DNA of 64,000 nt from Pseudomonas sp. CCC3.1 (GTDB lineage Bacteria > Pseudomonadota > Gammaproteobacteria > Pseudomonadales > Pseudomonadaceae): assembly GCF_034347405.1 (NCBI RefSeq), contig NZ_CP133778.1:5492501-5556500 (forward strand). Direction: 5' to 3'. The notes beneath the pieces are model-generated. The model was not told where the DNA came from, did no database searches, and saw only the letters and a list, made by a program, of their open reading frames with translations. Both the position numbers and the translations under genes were made by a program. Shown here piece by piece: positions 1 to 8,549 of this stretch; the first letter of the stretch is position 1; every line of letters starts with the position of its first letter.

Positions 1-1194
1 GGCCAACGCCACCAGCAAGTAGGTCGATGGCACCAGCGGGCTGAGCAAGTGCACCGGCTGACCCACAATCGAGGCACGGGCCATTTCGACGGCAGTAATG
101 CCGTAGTGGCTGGCGGCTTCGGCCAGGACCGGCAATACGCCGTAGTAGAACGCGTCGTTAGACATGAAGAAGGTAAACGGCATGCTTACCAGCGCGGTAA
201 TCATCGCCAGATAAGGGCCCAGCTCAGGCGGAATTACGCTCAGCAGGCTTTTCGACATGGCATCGACCATGCCCGTGCCGGACAGAATGCCGGTGAAAAT
301 ACCTGCGGCGAAGATCAGTCCGACGACTGCCAACACGCTGCCCGCATGGGCTGCAACGCGGTCTTTTTGCTGTTGCAGGCACGGGTAGTTGACGATCATG
401 GCGATGCTGAACGCGACCATGAACAGCACCGGCAATGGCAGCAGGCCTGCGATCAGGGCGACCATCAGCAGTAAGGTCAGGGCACCGTTGAACCAGATCA
501 GTTTTGGACGGCGGGCGTCCGGGAACTGCGACACGCTGATCTCGCTGTGGTCGATTTCGTCGCCTTGCAGGTGCAGTTCACCCAAACGGGCGCGCTCACG
601 TTTGCCGTAAAACCAGGCAATCGCGAGAATCGCCAACACCCCGGCGAACATGGCCGGGATCATTGGCACAAAGATGTCGGAAGGGTCGACATGCAGCGCA
701 CTGGCCGCGCGCGCCGTCGGGCCGCCCCACGGGGTCATGTTCATCACGCCACCGGCCAGAATGATCAAACCGGCCATGATCCGCGGGCTCATGCCGATGC
801 GGCTGTAGAGCGGCAGCATGGCCGCCACGCAAATCATGTAGGTGGTTGCGCCGTCGCCGTCCAGAGACACCACCAGCGCCAGTACGGCGGTACCGACCGA
901 GACTTTGAGCGGGTCACCTTTGACCAGTTTGAGGATCTTGCGCACGGCGGGATCGAACAGCCCGGAGTCGATCATCAGGGCGAAGTACAGGATGGCGAAC
1001 ATCAGCATCACGCCCGTGGGGGCGAGTTTGGTGATACCTGCGAGCATCATCGGCCCGATTTCCGGGGCAAAACCACCGAAAATAGCAAACAGGATAGGGA
1101 CAAGAATCAGCGCGATCAGGGCAGACAAGCGCTTGGTCATGATCAGGTACATGAACGTAATGACCATGGCAAAGCCAAGGAAGGTCAGCATCAT
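1..1194 (-). CDS. CitMHS-family citrate/H+ symporter (3' end cut by window)
   Basis: The reverse-strand frame starts at ATG 1194 (MMLTFLGFAMVITFMYLIMT) and runs open to the window edge, giving 398 codons. It is rich in hydrophobic segments, and the last visible stretch (GQPVHLLSPLVPSTYLLV) is typical of the CitMHS family, which takes up metal-citrate or free citrate with protons or cations through the inner membrane. Family members are about 430 residues, so roughly 35 C-terminal residues are missing. ATG 1191 is an equivalent start. No citrate two-component system is visible on this side, so the exact substrate is inferred from the family only. Confidence 0.85.
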   Translation of the reverse strand, partial: MMLTFLGFAMVITFMYLIMTKRLSALIALILVPILFAIFGGFAPEIGPMMLAGITKLAPTGVMLMFAILYFALMIDSGLFDPAVRKILKLVKGDPLKVSVGTAVLALVVSLDGDGATTYMICVAAMLPLYSRIGMSPRIMAGLIILAGGVMNMTPWGGPTARAASALHVDPSDIFVPMIPAMFAGVLAILAIAWFYGKRERARLGELHLQGDEIDHSEISVSQFPDARRPKLIWFNGALTLLLMVALIAGLLPLPVLFMVAFSIAMIVNYPCLQQQKDRVAAHAGSVLAVVGLIFAAGIFTGILSGTGMVDAMSKSLLSVIPPELGPYLAMITALVSMPFTFFMSNDAFYYGVLPVLAEAASHYGITAVEMARASIVGQPVHLLSPLVPSTYLLVALA

Positions 1195-1346
1195 AACAAT
1201 CACCGTTTTTATTTTTGTGCAGAAGGCACTGGCCGCATAGGGCGGTCAGGCCAGCCGGTCTAATGCCGGGGGTGACGGGATGCTAGAGGGGAATGCTTTC
1301 AGCCAGCTTTCGCCGAGGGAAAATATCGGGGGCAATACATAAACCT

Positions 1347-1431
1347 TGTGGGAGCTGGCTCGCCAGCGATGCAGGCGATCAGATCAATCTGGCACCGCAT
1401 CGATACCATCGCTGGCAAGCCAGCTCCCACA
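1347..1431. repeat. REP palindrome pair, GTGGGAGC type
   Basis: The sequence TGTGGGAGCTGGCTCGCCAG is answered by its near-exact reverse complement ending CAGCTCCCACA, with about 35 bases between the arms. This is the common fluorescens-group intergenic REP doublet. It lies just past the stop of the CNNM/CBS gene and could act as a transcript 3' end stabiliser. Confidence 0.8.
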
Positions 1432-1434
1432 GAA

Positions 1435-2775
1435 TCAATCGAGCTTGAGCACTTTGGCCAATACGATTTTCGGGCCTTTCATCTTTTTGATGATGATGCG
1501 CAGGCCTTCGACTTCCAGTTGCTCTTCTTCTTCGGGCACGCGCTTGAGGGTGTCGTAGATCAGGCCTGCAATGGTTTCGGCTTCGACGTGGTCCAGGTCG
1601 ACGCCCAGCAGGCGTTCGATCTTGAACAGCGGCGTGTCGCCACGCACCAGCAGTTTGCCCGGCTGGTACGAGAGGATGCCGCGCTCAGCCTTGCGGTGTT
1701 CGTCCTGAATATCGCCCACCAGCACTTCAAGCACGTCTTCCATGGTCAGGTAGCCGACCACTTTGCCGTCAGCTTCTTCGACCAGCGCAAAGTGCGCGCC
1801 GCCTTTACGGAACTGCTCCAGCAATTGCGACAGCGGCATGTGGCGCGATACACGCTCCAGCGGACGGGTCAGTTCTTCAAGGTTGAAGGTTTCTGGCAAA
1901 TGTTCGAGATCGGCCAGCTCAAGCAACAAGTCCTTGATGTGCAACAGCCCCAGGAAGGTGTTGGTTTCGGCGTCGTAGACCGGGTAGCGGCTGAACTTGT
2001 GACGACGGAACAGCGCCAGGATTTCCTTGAGCGGGGCCTTGGAGTCCAGGGTCACCAGGTCTTCGCGGGAGTTGGCCCAGTCGACCACTTCCAGTTCGCC
2101 CATTTCAACGGCCGAGGCCAGTACGCGCATGCCCTGGTCGCTCGGGTCCTGGCCACGGCTGGAGTGCAGGATCAGCTTGAGTTCTTCGCGGCTGTAGGCG
2201 TGATCGTGATGAGCGCCGGGTTCGCCTTGGCCAGCAATGCGCAAGATGGTGTTGGCGCTGGCGTTAAGCAGGTAAATCGCCGGGTACATGGCCCAGTAGA
2301 ACAGGTACAGCGGCACGGCGGTCCACAGCGACAACGCCTCGGGCTTGCGGATGGCCCACGATTTTGGGGCCAGTTCGCCCACCACGATGTGCAGGTACGA
2401 AATGATGAAGAAGGCGGCAAAGAACGACACGCCTTTGATCACTTCAGGCGACTGAACGCCCAGGGCGCCGAGCAGCGGCTCCAGCAAGTGTGCGAACGCT
2501 GGCTCGCCGACCCAGCCCAGCCCCAGAGAGGCCAGCGTAATACCCAGCTGGCAGGCGGACAGGTAAGCGTCGAGTTGGTTGTGCACGGTGCGCAGGATCT
2601 GACCGCGCCAGCCGTTCACGTCTGCGATGGCCTCGACGCGGGTCGAGCGCAGTTTGACCATGGCAAATTCAGCCGCAACGAAAAAACCGTTGAGCAACAC
2701 CAGGATCAGAGCAAAAAGAATCATGCCGAAGTCGGCGAAGAGTGTTGCGAGGGTCAAGCCAGGGGAAGGGTCCAT
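1435..2775 (-). CDS. CNNM/HlyC-CorC family membrane protein with CBS domains
   Basis: 446 residues, the usual length for the hemolysin/CorC-type UPF0053 family. Residues about 10-200 form the DUF21 transmembrane module, starting with the segment FGMILFALILVLLNGFFVAA. A CBS pair follows at about 215-345, and a CorC/HlyC C-terminal domain at about 360-440 (RVPEEEEQLEVEGLRIIIKK). These inner-membrane proteins are linked to Mg/Co efflux or divalent metal homeostasis; no haemolytic role is implied. It lies downstream of phoR in the same direction, with 123 bases between, an arrangement also seen in other Pseudomonas. Start ATG 2775 was chosen because it begins the amphipathic N-terminus ahead of the first helix. 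Confidence 0.88.
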   Translation of the reverse strand: MDPSPGLTLATLFADFGMILFALILVLLNGFFVAAEFAMVKLRSTRVEAIADVNGWRGQILRTVHNQLDAYLSACQLGITLASLGLGWVGEPAFAHLLEPLLGALGVQSPEVIKGVSFFAAFFIISYLHIVVGELAPKSWAIRKPEALSLWTAVPLYLFYWAMYPAIYLLNASANTILRIAGQGEPGAHHDHAYSREELKLILHSSRGQDPSDQGMRVLASAVEMGELEVVDWANSREDLVTLDSKAPLKEILALFRRHKFSRYPVYDAETNTFLGLLHIKDLLLELADLEHLPETFNLEELTRPLERVSRHMPLSQLLEQFRKGGAHFALVEEADGKVVGYLTMEDVLEVLVGDIQDEHRKAERGILSYQPGKLLVRGDTPLFKIERLLGVDLDHVEAETIAGLIYDTLKRVPEEEEQLEVEGLRIIIKKMKGPKIVLAKVLKLD

Positions 2776-2898
2776 GATGGAGTTTTACGGGTTCCGTTAT
2801 TTCAAATAGTGGAGGGTTTCGAGGCCTGTAAAACAGGCCTCGGCCAAGCAATGTAGCGGCTGATGCGGCACTTGCCTAGTGGGTTATTGCCACATGTG

Positions 2899-4221
2899 TC
2901 AGTGGGTCGACGCCCGGATGTTGGCTTTTATGACCTGGACCGGGGCGAACTGGCAGGTAAAGGTGCTGCCGTGGCCCAGCACGCTGCTGATCTCCAGATG
3001 CCCGCGATGGCGCAGCAGCACGTGTTTGACGATGGCCAGCCCCAGCCCGGTGCCGCCAGTGTTGGCGTTGCGGCTGGAATCGACGCGGTAGAAGCGCTCG
3101 GTCAGGCGCGGCAGGTGTTTGTTGTCGATGCCGACACCAGAATCCTGCACGCTCAGGTGCGCTCCCAAGTGGTCTGCCCACCAGCGAATACGAATGGCGC
3201 CACCGTCAGGGGTGTATTTGACGGCGTTGAACACCAGGTTGGAAAACGCACTGCGCAGCTCGGCTTCGCTGCCCTTGAGCGCGACATCGGTTTCAACGTC
3301 GAGGGTGATGGTCTGGTTGCGCTGCCCGGACAAGGCCTGTGCGTCACCCTTGATCGAGCGCAGCAAGGCGTCAATGGCCACCGGCTGGTTGTCCGAGGGG
3401 TAGTCTGTGGCTTCGAGCTTGGCCAGCAGCAGCAGGTCGTTGAGCAACGTCTGCATGCGTTCGCCCTGTTGCTGCATTTGCGACAGCGGGCGCTTCCAGC
3501 GCGGGTTCACGTCTTCGACGTTATCGAGCAGGGTCTCCAGATAGCCGCAGATCACCGTCAATGGCGTGCGCAGTTCGTGGGACACGTTGGCGATGAAGTC
3601 TTTGCGCATCTGCTCAAGCTGGTGAAGGCGCGTGACGTCGCGCACCAGCATCAGGTGCTCGTTATTGCCATAGCGGGTGATGTAGAGCTGGATGCGCAGG
3701 TGATCGTTGACCGGCGAAGGAATGTCCAGCGGCTCGTTGTAATTGTTGTTTTCGAAGTATTCCTTGAAGCGCGGATGGCGCACCAGGTTGGTGACCGGCT
3801 GGCCGCTGTCTTGTGGCGTCTTGAGCCCCAACAAGGTCTCTGCGGCGCGGTTCCACCATTCGAGGTTGCCATCGCTGTCGAGCATGACCACCGCGTCCTT
3901 GAGCGCGGCCGTCGACTCTTGCACCCGATCAATCACCGCTTGCAGGCGCCCGCGTACGCGTTGGTCGCGGCGTTGCAAGTTATAGATGCTGTCGAACACC
4001 TCGCCCCACAGGCCATAGCCATCCGGTGGCGCTTCATCGGGTTGGTGATGGCGCAGCCAATCGTGCAGACGCAGCAATTGTTTAAGGGTCCAGCCCAGAT
4101 AGAGGCCAAGGCCAACGGCCAGACTCCAGCCGTAGTAACCACTGATCAGCCCGACTAACAGACAGCCGGTGATCAACAGCAACAAATGACGAATCAGAGT
4201 GCCATGCCAGTTTTGATTCAA
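2899..4221 (-). CDS. phoR: PhoR phosphate-regulon sensor histidine kinase
   Basis: Inner-membrane sensor kinase that phosphorylates PhoB under phosphate limitation. Counting from TTG 4221, it has two short hydrophobic segments (about 11-45), a PAS domain (about 105-195), and the phospho-acceptor box FIANVSHELRTP with His215. The ATP-binding domain has the N box (NLVFNAVKYT), the G1 box (DSGVGI) and the G2 box (GGTGLGLAIVKH). The frame is open to ATG 4269, but that extension runs into an intercistronic palindrome and is not PhoR-like, so TTG 4221 or GTG 4227 (giving NQNWHGTLIRHLLLL) is preferred. The start is the uncertain part. It is cotranscribed after phoB. Confidence 0.93.
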   Translation of the reverse strand: MNQNWHGTLIRHLLLLITGCLLVGLISGYYGWSLAVGLGLYLGWTLKQLLRLHDWLRHHQPDEAPPDGYGLWGEVFDSIYNLQRRDQRVRGRLQAVIDRVQESTAALKDAVVMLDSDGNLEWWNRAAETLLGLKTPQDSGQPVTNLVRHPRFKEYFENNNYNEPLDIPSPVNDHLRIQLYITRYGNNEHLMLVRDVTRLHQLEQMRKDFIANVSHELRTPLTVICGYLETLLDNVEDVNPRWKRPLSQMQQQGERMQTLLNDLLLLAKLEATDYPSDNQPVAIDALLRSIKGDAQALSGQRNQTITLDVETDVALKGSEAELRSAFSNLVFNAVKYTPDGGAIRIRWWADHLGAHLSVQDSGVGIDNKHLPRLTERFYRVDSSRNANTGGTGLGLAIVKHVLLRHRGHLEISSVLGHGSTFTCQFAPVQVIKANIRASTH

Positions 4222-4250
4222 GGTCACAAGTCCCGTTGTGAGCGCCAAGT

Positions 4251-4322
4251 TACAAGCCTCAAGCCTCAAGCTAAAGACTGAGCCGCTTTAATCTTGCCGC
4301 TTGAGGCTGATAGCTTGCAGCT
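4251..4322. repeat. Intercistronic inverted repeat between phoB and phoR
   Basis: Perfect 9-base arms GCCTCAAGC (4263-4271) and GCTTGAGGC (4299-4307) sit inside longer runs of the AAGCCTCAAGC-type repeat common in Pseudomonas spacers. It could form a stem-loop in the phoBR mRNA. Neither arm is followed by a T-run, so it is not an obvious terminator. Confidence 0.55.
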
Positions 4323-4326
4323 GCTT

Positions 4327-5019
4327 TTAAGCCTTCGTGGAAAACCGGTAGCCGGTGCCGCGCACGGTTTGTACCAGATTTTCGTACGCTTCGCCGAGGG
4401 CTTTGCGCAGGCGGCGGATGTGCACGTCCACGGTACGCTCTTCAACGTACACGTTGCCGCCCCACACCTGATCCAGCAGTTGGCCGCGGGTGTACGCGCG
4501 CTCCTGGTGGGTCATGAAGAATTGCAGCAGGCGATACTCGGTCGGGCCCATTTCAGCCGGAGTGCCATCGATGGTCACACGGTGGCTGATCGGATCGAGC
4601 AGCAAGCCGCCGATTTCAATCGGTGACTCGTTGTCGGCCGGGCCTGCGCGGCGCAATACGGCCTTGAGGCGAGCCACCAGTTCACGCGGGGAAAAAGGCT
4701 TGGTGATGTAATCATCAGCGCCCACTTCCAGGCCCTGGATCTTGTTGTCCTCTTCGCCTTTGGCGGTGAGCATGATGATCGGAATGTCGTTGGTCAGCTC
4801 TTCGCGCTTCAGGCGACGGGCCAATTCAATACCCGACGTGCCGCCAGGCAGCATCCAGTCGAGCAGGATCAGGTCAGGTTTACGGTCCACGATAATGGCA
4901 TGCGCGTCCTGGGCATTATCGGCTTCAAGGCAGTCGTAGCCAGCCATTTCCAAGGCCACGGCGATCATCTCGCGGATGGGTGCCTCGTCATCAACGATCA
5001 AAATGCTCCTGCCAACCAT
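4327..5019 (-). CDS. phoB: PhoB phosphate-regulon response regulator
   Basis: 230-residue OmpR/PhoB-class regulator. The receiver domain spans about 4-120 with acidic pocket D10-D11, phospho-acceptor D54 in LILLDWMLPGG, and the conserved K in DDYITKPFSPREL. The C-terminal winged helix (about 130-228) includes EERTVDVHIRRLRKALG and the ending VQTVRGTGYRFS. It activates phosphate-scavenging genes by binding Pho boxes, and one lies about 54 bases upstream of its own start, so positive autoregulation is expected. First gene of phoBR. Confidence 0.97.
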   Translation of the reverse strand: MVGRSILIVDDEAPIREMIAVALEMAGYDCLEADNAQDAHAIIVDRKPDLILLDWMLPGGTSGIELARRLKREELTNDIPIIMLTAKGEEDNKIQGLEVGADDYITKPFSPRELVARLKAVLRRAGPADNESPIEIGGLLLDPISHRVTIDGTPAEMGPTEYRLLQFFMTHQERAYTRGQLLDQVWGGNVYVEERTVDVHIRRLRKALGEAYENLVQTVRGTGYRFSTKA

Positions 5020-5072
5020 GCCGTAACCCTCGTGTCATTTAACTGTCTTGTGGCGCATTAGATAACGGAATT

Positions 5073-5090
5073 ATTGCAGTCGTGTGACAG
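5073..5090 (-). promoter_or_regulatory. Pho box upstream of phoB
   Basis: On the minus strand this reads CTGTCACACGACTGCAAT. It matches two direct CTGTCAT half-sites separated by four bases (CTGTCAC-ACGA-CTGCAAT), with three mismatches overall. It is placed where PhoB would activate its own promoter. It also lies about 80 bases from the divergent secreted-repeat gene, so control of both is possible. Confidence 0.75.
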
Positions 5091-5171
5091 CTTTTGGGGT
5101 GTAACACGCTTGGCAGCTTAGTGAACTACGCTTTGAGTTCAAATCGTACAACCACAAAAAGGACGATTGCG

Positions 5172-5549
5172 ATGACTCACAGAAGCGTTTCCCTCTCTGC
5201 TTTATTGGTCGCGGGTGCATTGGCTTTGCCGGGGCTGGCGTTTGCAGATGATCCGGCGATGACCAAGGACGGGATGCTCGTTGACCACAACCACATGACG
5301 CTCTACACCTTTGACAAGGATGCGAGTGGCAAGTCGATGTGCAATGACCAGTGCGCCACGAACTGGCCGCCGTTGAAGGTACAAGGCGACCACAAGAACA
5401 TGGGCCACTGGCAAGTGATCAAGCGCGATGACGGCATGATGCAGTGGGCTTATAAGGGTAAACCGCTGTACACCTTTGCAGGCGACAAGAGCGCCGGTGA
5501 CAAGACCGGCGACGGCAAAGGCGATGTGTGGCACGTGGCTAAACCGTAA
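5172..5549 (+). CDS. Secreted COG4315-type repeat protein (function unknown)
   Basis: 125-residue precursor with a classic signal peptide (residues 1-24, SALLVAGALALPGLAFADD). The mature part has two copies of a short repeat: LYTFDKDASGKSMCNDQCA with downstream NWPPL, and KPLYTFAGDKSAGDKTGDG with downstream VWHV. This is the YxFxxD secreted-repeat family, predicted to be periplasmic, with no defined biochemical role known to me. The two cysteines of the first repeat are present. ATG 5172 was chosen because it follows AAAAAGGACG at good spacing and begins the signal peptide; an in-frame upstream ATG at 5094 lacks this. Confidence 0.85.
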   Translation: MTHRSVSLSALLVAGALALPGLAFADDPAMTKDGMLVDHNHMTLYTFDKDASGKSMCNDQCATNWPPLKVQGDHKNMGHWQVIKRDDGMMQWAYKGKPLYTFAGDKSAGDKTGDGKGDVWHVAKP

Positions 5550-5551
5550 AC

Positions 5552-5601
5552 CTGTCGAGCGGGCCCGCTCAGTCGTGAGAGCGGGCTTGCCCGCGATTCA
5601 G
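5552..5601. repeat. Degenerate REP-like palindromes
   Basis: GAGCGGGCCCGCTC (5557-5570) and GCGGGCTTGCCCGC (5581-5594) are two nested palindromes of the GCGGGCTTGCCCGC REP class. They follow the stop of the secreted-repeat gene and could help end its transcript. Confidence 0.6.
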
Positions 5602-5701
5602 TGATAGGCAGCCACCCAGATCATGACTGTCATTTCTGACAGCAGACGCACTCACGCCTTGAGCGCATGCTGTGTGGCAGAAAGTTCTGGAGGGCCTGCC
5701 T

Positions 5702-8371
5702 ATGACGTCGCTCCACGCCCGCACACCGACACTCGCGGTCATCGAGCCGCGCGGTTTGCCAGTTCGCTCTGTGGCGTTTGCGCGCTCAGTGAGTGGGCAA
5801 ACCCCTGAGCAACGGGTGACGTGGAGCACGTTCGATCCCATGGGGCGGCTGGTGGCGCAGCGCGACCCTCGGCTGTTCGCGGACTCTACTGCCCCTGCCA
5901 ACCTGCTGACCGTGTACAGCCTGTCCGGTCAGGTATTGGCCACTGACAGCACCGATGCCGGGTGGCGGCTCAGCCTTCCGGGCGAGGCCGGGCAGACGCT
6001 GGAGGTGTGGGACGCCCGCGAGAGCCATTGGCAAACCATCTATGACGACTCGATGCGCCCGATCAGCGTGACTGAAAACAGCACCCATGTGATCGAGCGT
6101 TTTACCTACGCCAGCACCAGCGTGGAGAGCGCCCGGCACAACCGCTGCGGCAGGCTTTTGCGGCACGACGACCCGGCGGGCACACGGCACATGACCGAGT
6201 ACGGCCTGGCAGGCGGATCGCTGGAAGAAACCCAGCAGTTTTTGTGCAGCCTTGATCTGCCTCATTGGCCCGAGTCCGAGGCGCAGCGCGACCCGTTGCT
6301 GGAGGAGGCCGAGCCGTTCATCAACCGCTGGCACTACAACGCTGCGGGTGAACTGCTCAGCCAGACCGATGCCAAAGGGCATCAACAACACTTCAGCCAC
6401 ACCGTGGCTGGGCAGTTACGCGATACCGGCCTGCAAACCGCGGGCAGCAGCGCGGTTAAAACCTTGGTCAGCAACATCCGTTACAACGCCTTTTCTCAAG
6501 TCGAAAGCGAAACCGCTGGCAATGGTGTTGTCACTTTTCTGACCCACGAATCGGCGACTGGCCGCTTGGCTCGCCTACAGGCACAAGTGCCGGGTAAACG
6601 GCTCTTGCAAGACTTGCACTACCGCTACGACCCGGTCGGCAACCTCATTGAGATTGAAGACACAACCCAGGCCACCCGTCATTTTGCCAATCAGCGCATC
6701 GAACCCATTCGCCGTTTTGCTTACGACAGCCTCTACCAACTGATAGAAGCCAGCGGCTGGGAGACCGCCCAGCCGTCACTCGGCCCGGACTTGCCAACCT
6801 GGCAAACCCCGGACACCAGCCGGGTGGTCAATTACAACGAAACCTATCGCTATGATGCGGCGGGCAATCTGCTGGAGCGCATTCACCTAGGGGGGAGTGA
6901 TCACACCCAAACGCTACACATCGCCCCACACAACAACCGTGTTATTCGCAGCGGCGAGACTGAACACACCTACGACGCCAATGGCAATCTTCTGACCCTG
7001 CAACCCGGCCAACCCCTGCAGTGGGATGCCCGAAATCAACTGTGCGCTACCGCCCAGGTCACGCGTAAGGCCGCCGCCAACGACGAAGAGCGCTATATCT
7101 ACGGCGGTGGAGGCAAACGCCTGCGCAAAGTCCGCACCTGGCAAGCGCAGGCCAACAGCCACCTCGCGGAAACCCGCTACCTGCCGGGGCTGGAAGTGCG
7201 CACCAACAGCGCCACCCAAGAGAATCTTCAGGTCGTCACCCTTCAGGCCGGGCGCTGCCGCGTGCAATGGTTGCACTGGGACATACCGCCCAGCGGCCTT
7301 GAGAACGATCAACTGCGCTACACCTTCGACGACCACCTGGGTTCCAGCACCCTGGAACTGGATGATCAGGCCCAACTCATCAGCCAGGAAACCTACTACC
7401 CGTTCGGCGGCACCGCGTGCTGGGTCGGGCGCAATGAAGTGGAGGCCAGTTATAAAACCCTTCGTTACTCAGGCAAGGAACGCGATGCCACAGGCCTGTA
7501 TTACTACGGCTATCGCTACTACGCCCCGTGGTTGTACCGCTGGCTGAACCCCGACCCGGGCGGCGACATTGATGGTCTGAACCTGTATGGCTTTGTGGGC
7601 AACGACCCGATGGGGCATGTGGATGCGGGTGGGCGGACGCGCGTGCGCAAGAATTCAGGCGCGGAACTCGGGGAGGATTTGGTTGTGGGAGTAATGGGGG
7701 CAGCCCCTGACATAACAGGAGTGCAAGCCCTTGCATTTTTGGCCGATGACGATACGCAAGACAGCCAAGCTGAAAACTTTGAACTCGCTGATGAGGTTGT
7801 ATTTGAAAACCGTCAAGAGACTGATCTTCAAGATCAGTTTCTGGAGATCATGGAGACCTTGCCTGCGGCTGTTGCAGAGCCACAGCCTGGCACATCTTCG
7901 CAAGGCCAACTCCGAGTGCCTGCTGTGCCAAAACTGAACCGTTATTACTGTGGTGCGTGCGGGAAAGGTTATGCAAGAAAGCCAAGTCTAACTAGACACC
8001 TGCTCACTCACACTGGAGAAAAACGGTTTTCATGCCCCAATTGTCCATCCCGTTTTGCCCGGAAGGAGCATTTCGACGGGCACCTACGGACTCATACAGG
8101 GGAGAAATCTTTCCCATGTGAGTATCCGGGCTGCGGTAAAAGCTTTGGTTACCAAGGGGATTTGTCACGGCACCAAAGGGTTCATACAAAAGAGAAACCT
8201 TTCCCATGCACGTACGAGGGTTGCACCAAAAGCTTTGCTCGACCAGACCATTTAGCAGTGCACCAAAGTGTTCATACAAAGGTGAAACTTTTCACATGTA
8301 CGCATGAGGGGTGCACTAAAAGCTTCGCTCGCAACGGTAGTCGGAACCGGCACCTGAGTACTCATCAATGA
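5702..8371 (+). CDS. RHS/TccC-like protein with acidic linker and five C2H2 zinc fingers
   Basis: 889 residues. No signal peptide or membrane segment is visible. Residues about 1-640 are the RHS/YD-repeat shell of the Tc-toxin TccC kind, with YD motifs such as YRYDPVGNLIEI, YRYDAAGNLLERI and YDANGNLLTL. It ends in the hallmark core RYSGKERDATGLYYYGYRYY (from 588) and the presumed aspartyl autoprotease stretch from D618 (DPGGDIDGLNLYGFVGNDP) to D641. In this family the following variable region is the toxin released inside the shell. Here that region is a basic patch (RTRVRKN), an acidic segment (about 680-722), a Pro/Ser linker (PQPGTSSQ), then five C2H2 fingers at 748-889. Start ATG 5702 follows GGAGGG and aligns with the start of the neighbouring paralogue. 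The C-terminal part reads more AT-rich than the shell. No immunity gene follows. The nucleic-acid effector role is inferred. Confidence 0.9.
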   Translation: MTSLHARTPTLAVIEPRGLPVRSVAFARSVSGQTPEQRVTWSTFDPMGRLVAQRDPRLFADSTAPANLLTVYSLSGQVLATDSTDAGWRLSLPGEAGQTLEVWDARESHWQTIYDDSMRPISVTENSTHVIERFTYASTSVESARHNRCGRLLRHDDPAGTRHMTEYGLAGGSLEETQQFLCSLDLPHWPESEAQRDPLLEEAEPFINRWHYNAAGELLSQTDAKGHQQHFSHTVAGQLRDTGLQTAGSSAVKTLVSNIRYNAFSQVESETAGNGVVTFLTHESATGRLARLQAQVPGKRLLQDLHYRYDPVGNLIEIEDTTQATRHFANQRIEPIRRFAYDSLYQLIEASGWETAQPSLGPDLPTWQTPDTSRVVNYNETYRYDAAGNLLERIHLGGSDHTQTLHIAPHNNRVIRSGETEHTYDANGNLLTLQPGQPLQWDARNQLCATAQVTRKAAANDEERYIYGGGGKRLRKVRTWQAQANSHLAETRYLPGLEVRTNSATQENLQVVTLQAGRCRVQWLHWDIPPSGLENDQLRYTFDDHLGSSTLELDDQAQLISQETYYPFGGTACWVGRNEVEASYKTLRYSGKERDATGLYYYGYRYYAPWLYRWLNPDPGGDIDGLNLYGFVGNDPMGHVDAGGRTRVRKNSGAELGEDLVVGVMGAAPDITGVQALAFLADDDTQDSQAENFELADEVVFENRQETDLQDQFLEIMETLPAAVAEPQPGTSSQGQLRVPAVPKLNRYYCGACGKGYARKPSLTRHLLTHTGEKRFSCPNCPSRFARKEHFDGHLRTHTGEKSFPCEYPGCGKSFGYQGDLSRHQRVHTKEKPFPCTYEGCTKSFARPDHLAVHQSVHTKVKLFTCTHEGCTKSFARNGSRNRHLSTHQ
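7943..8368 (+). other. Five-finger C2H2 array in first RHS protein
   Basis: Residues 748-889. Zinc ligands are C750/C753/H766/H770, C778/C781/H794/H798, C806/C811/H824/H828, C836/C841/H854/H858 and C866/C871/H884/H888. Fingers 1-2 are C-x2-C-x12-H-x3-H; fingers 3-5 are C-x4-C-x12-H-x3-H. Linkers are THTGEKR, THTGEKS, VHTKEKP and VHTKVKL, close to the eukaryotic TGEKP linker. Each finger has the aromatic at the usual core position, and fingers 1, 3 and 4 also have the Leu. This is the classical Krueppel/TFIIIA pattern, not the Ros/MucR prokaryotic finger. Confidence 0.93.
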
Positions 8372-8549
8372 GGGCTGTGAACTTGCGAGCGACACGGTCC
8401 ATCACTTAGGCCCTCAAGCCCTTTGTCATTGATCAGTGGCACTCAACTCACGCAGAACAGAGCTGCCTGACGGCAATATATAAATACTGCCTTTAGCCCC
8501 GCCCGCTCTTTTAGTCTGCGTGGATCATTGCGCTAACCAGGTCACACGC

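Noticed and set aside
1263..1345. Possible riboswitch or small RNA upstream of the citrate-type transporter
   Set aside because: Only scattered short complementarities; no recognisable conserved core.
1348..2856. Long open frame on the plus strand opposite the CNNM/CBS gene
   Set aside because: It is the antisense shadow of a clear CBS/CNNM protein, with His/Gln/Arg-rich composition and no recognisable domain.
2863..4158. 431-codon plus-strand frame opposite phoR
   Set aside because: Antisense to a histidine kinase with all catalytic boxes intact; composition is typical of a high-GC shadow frame.
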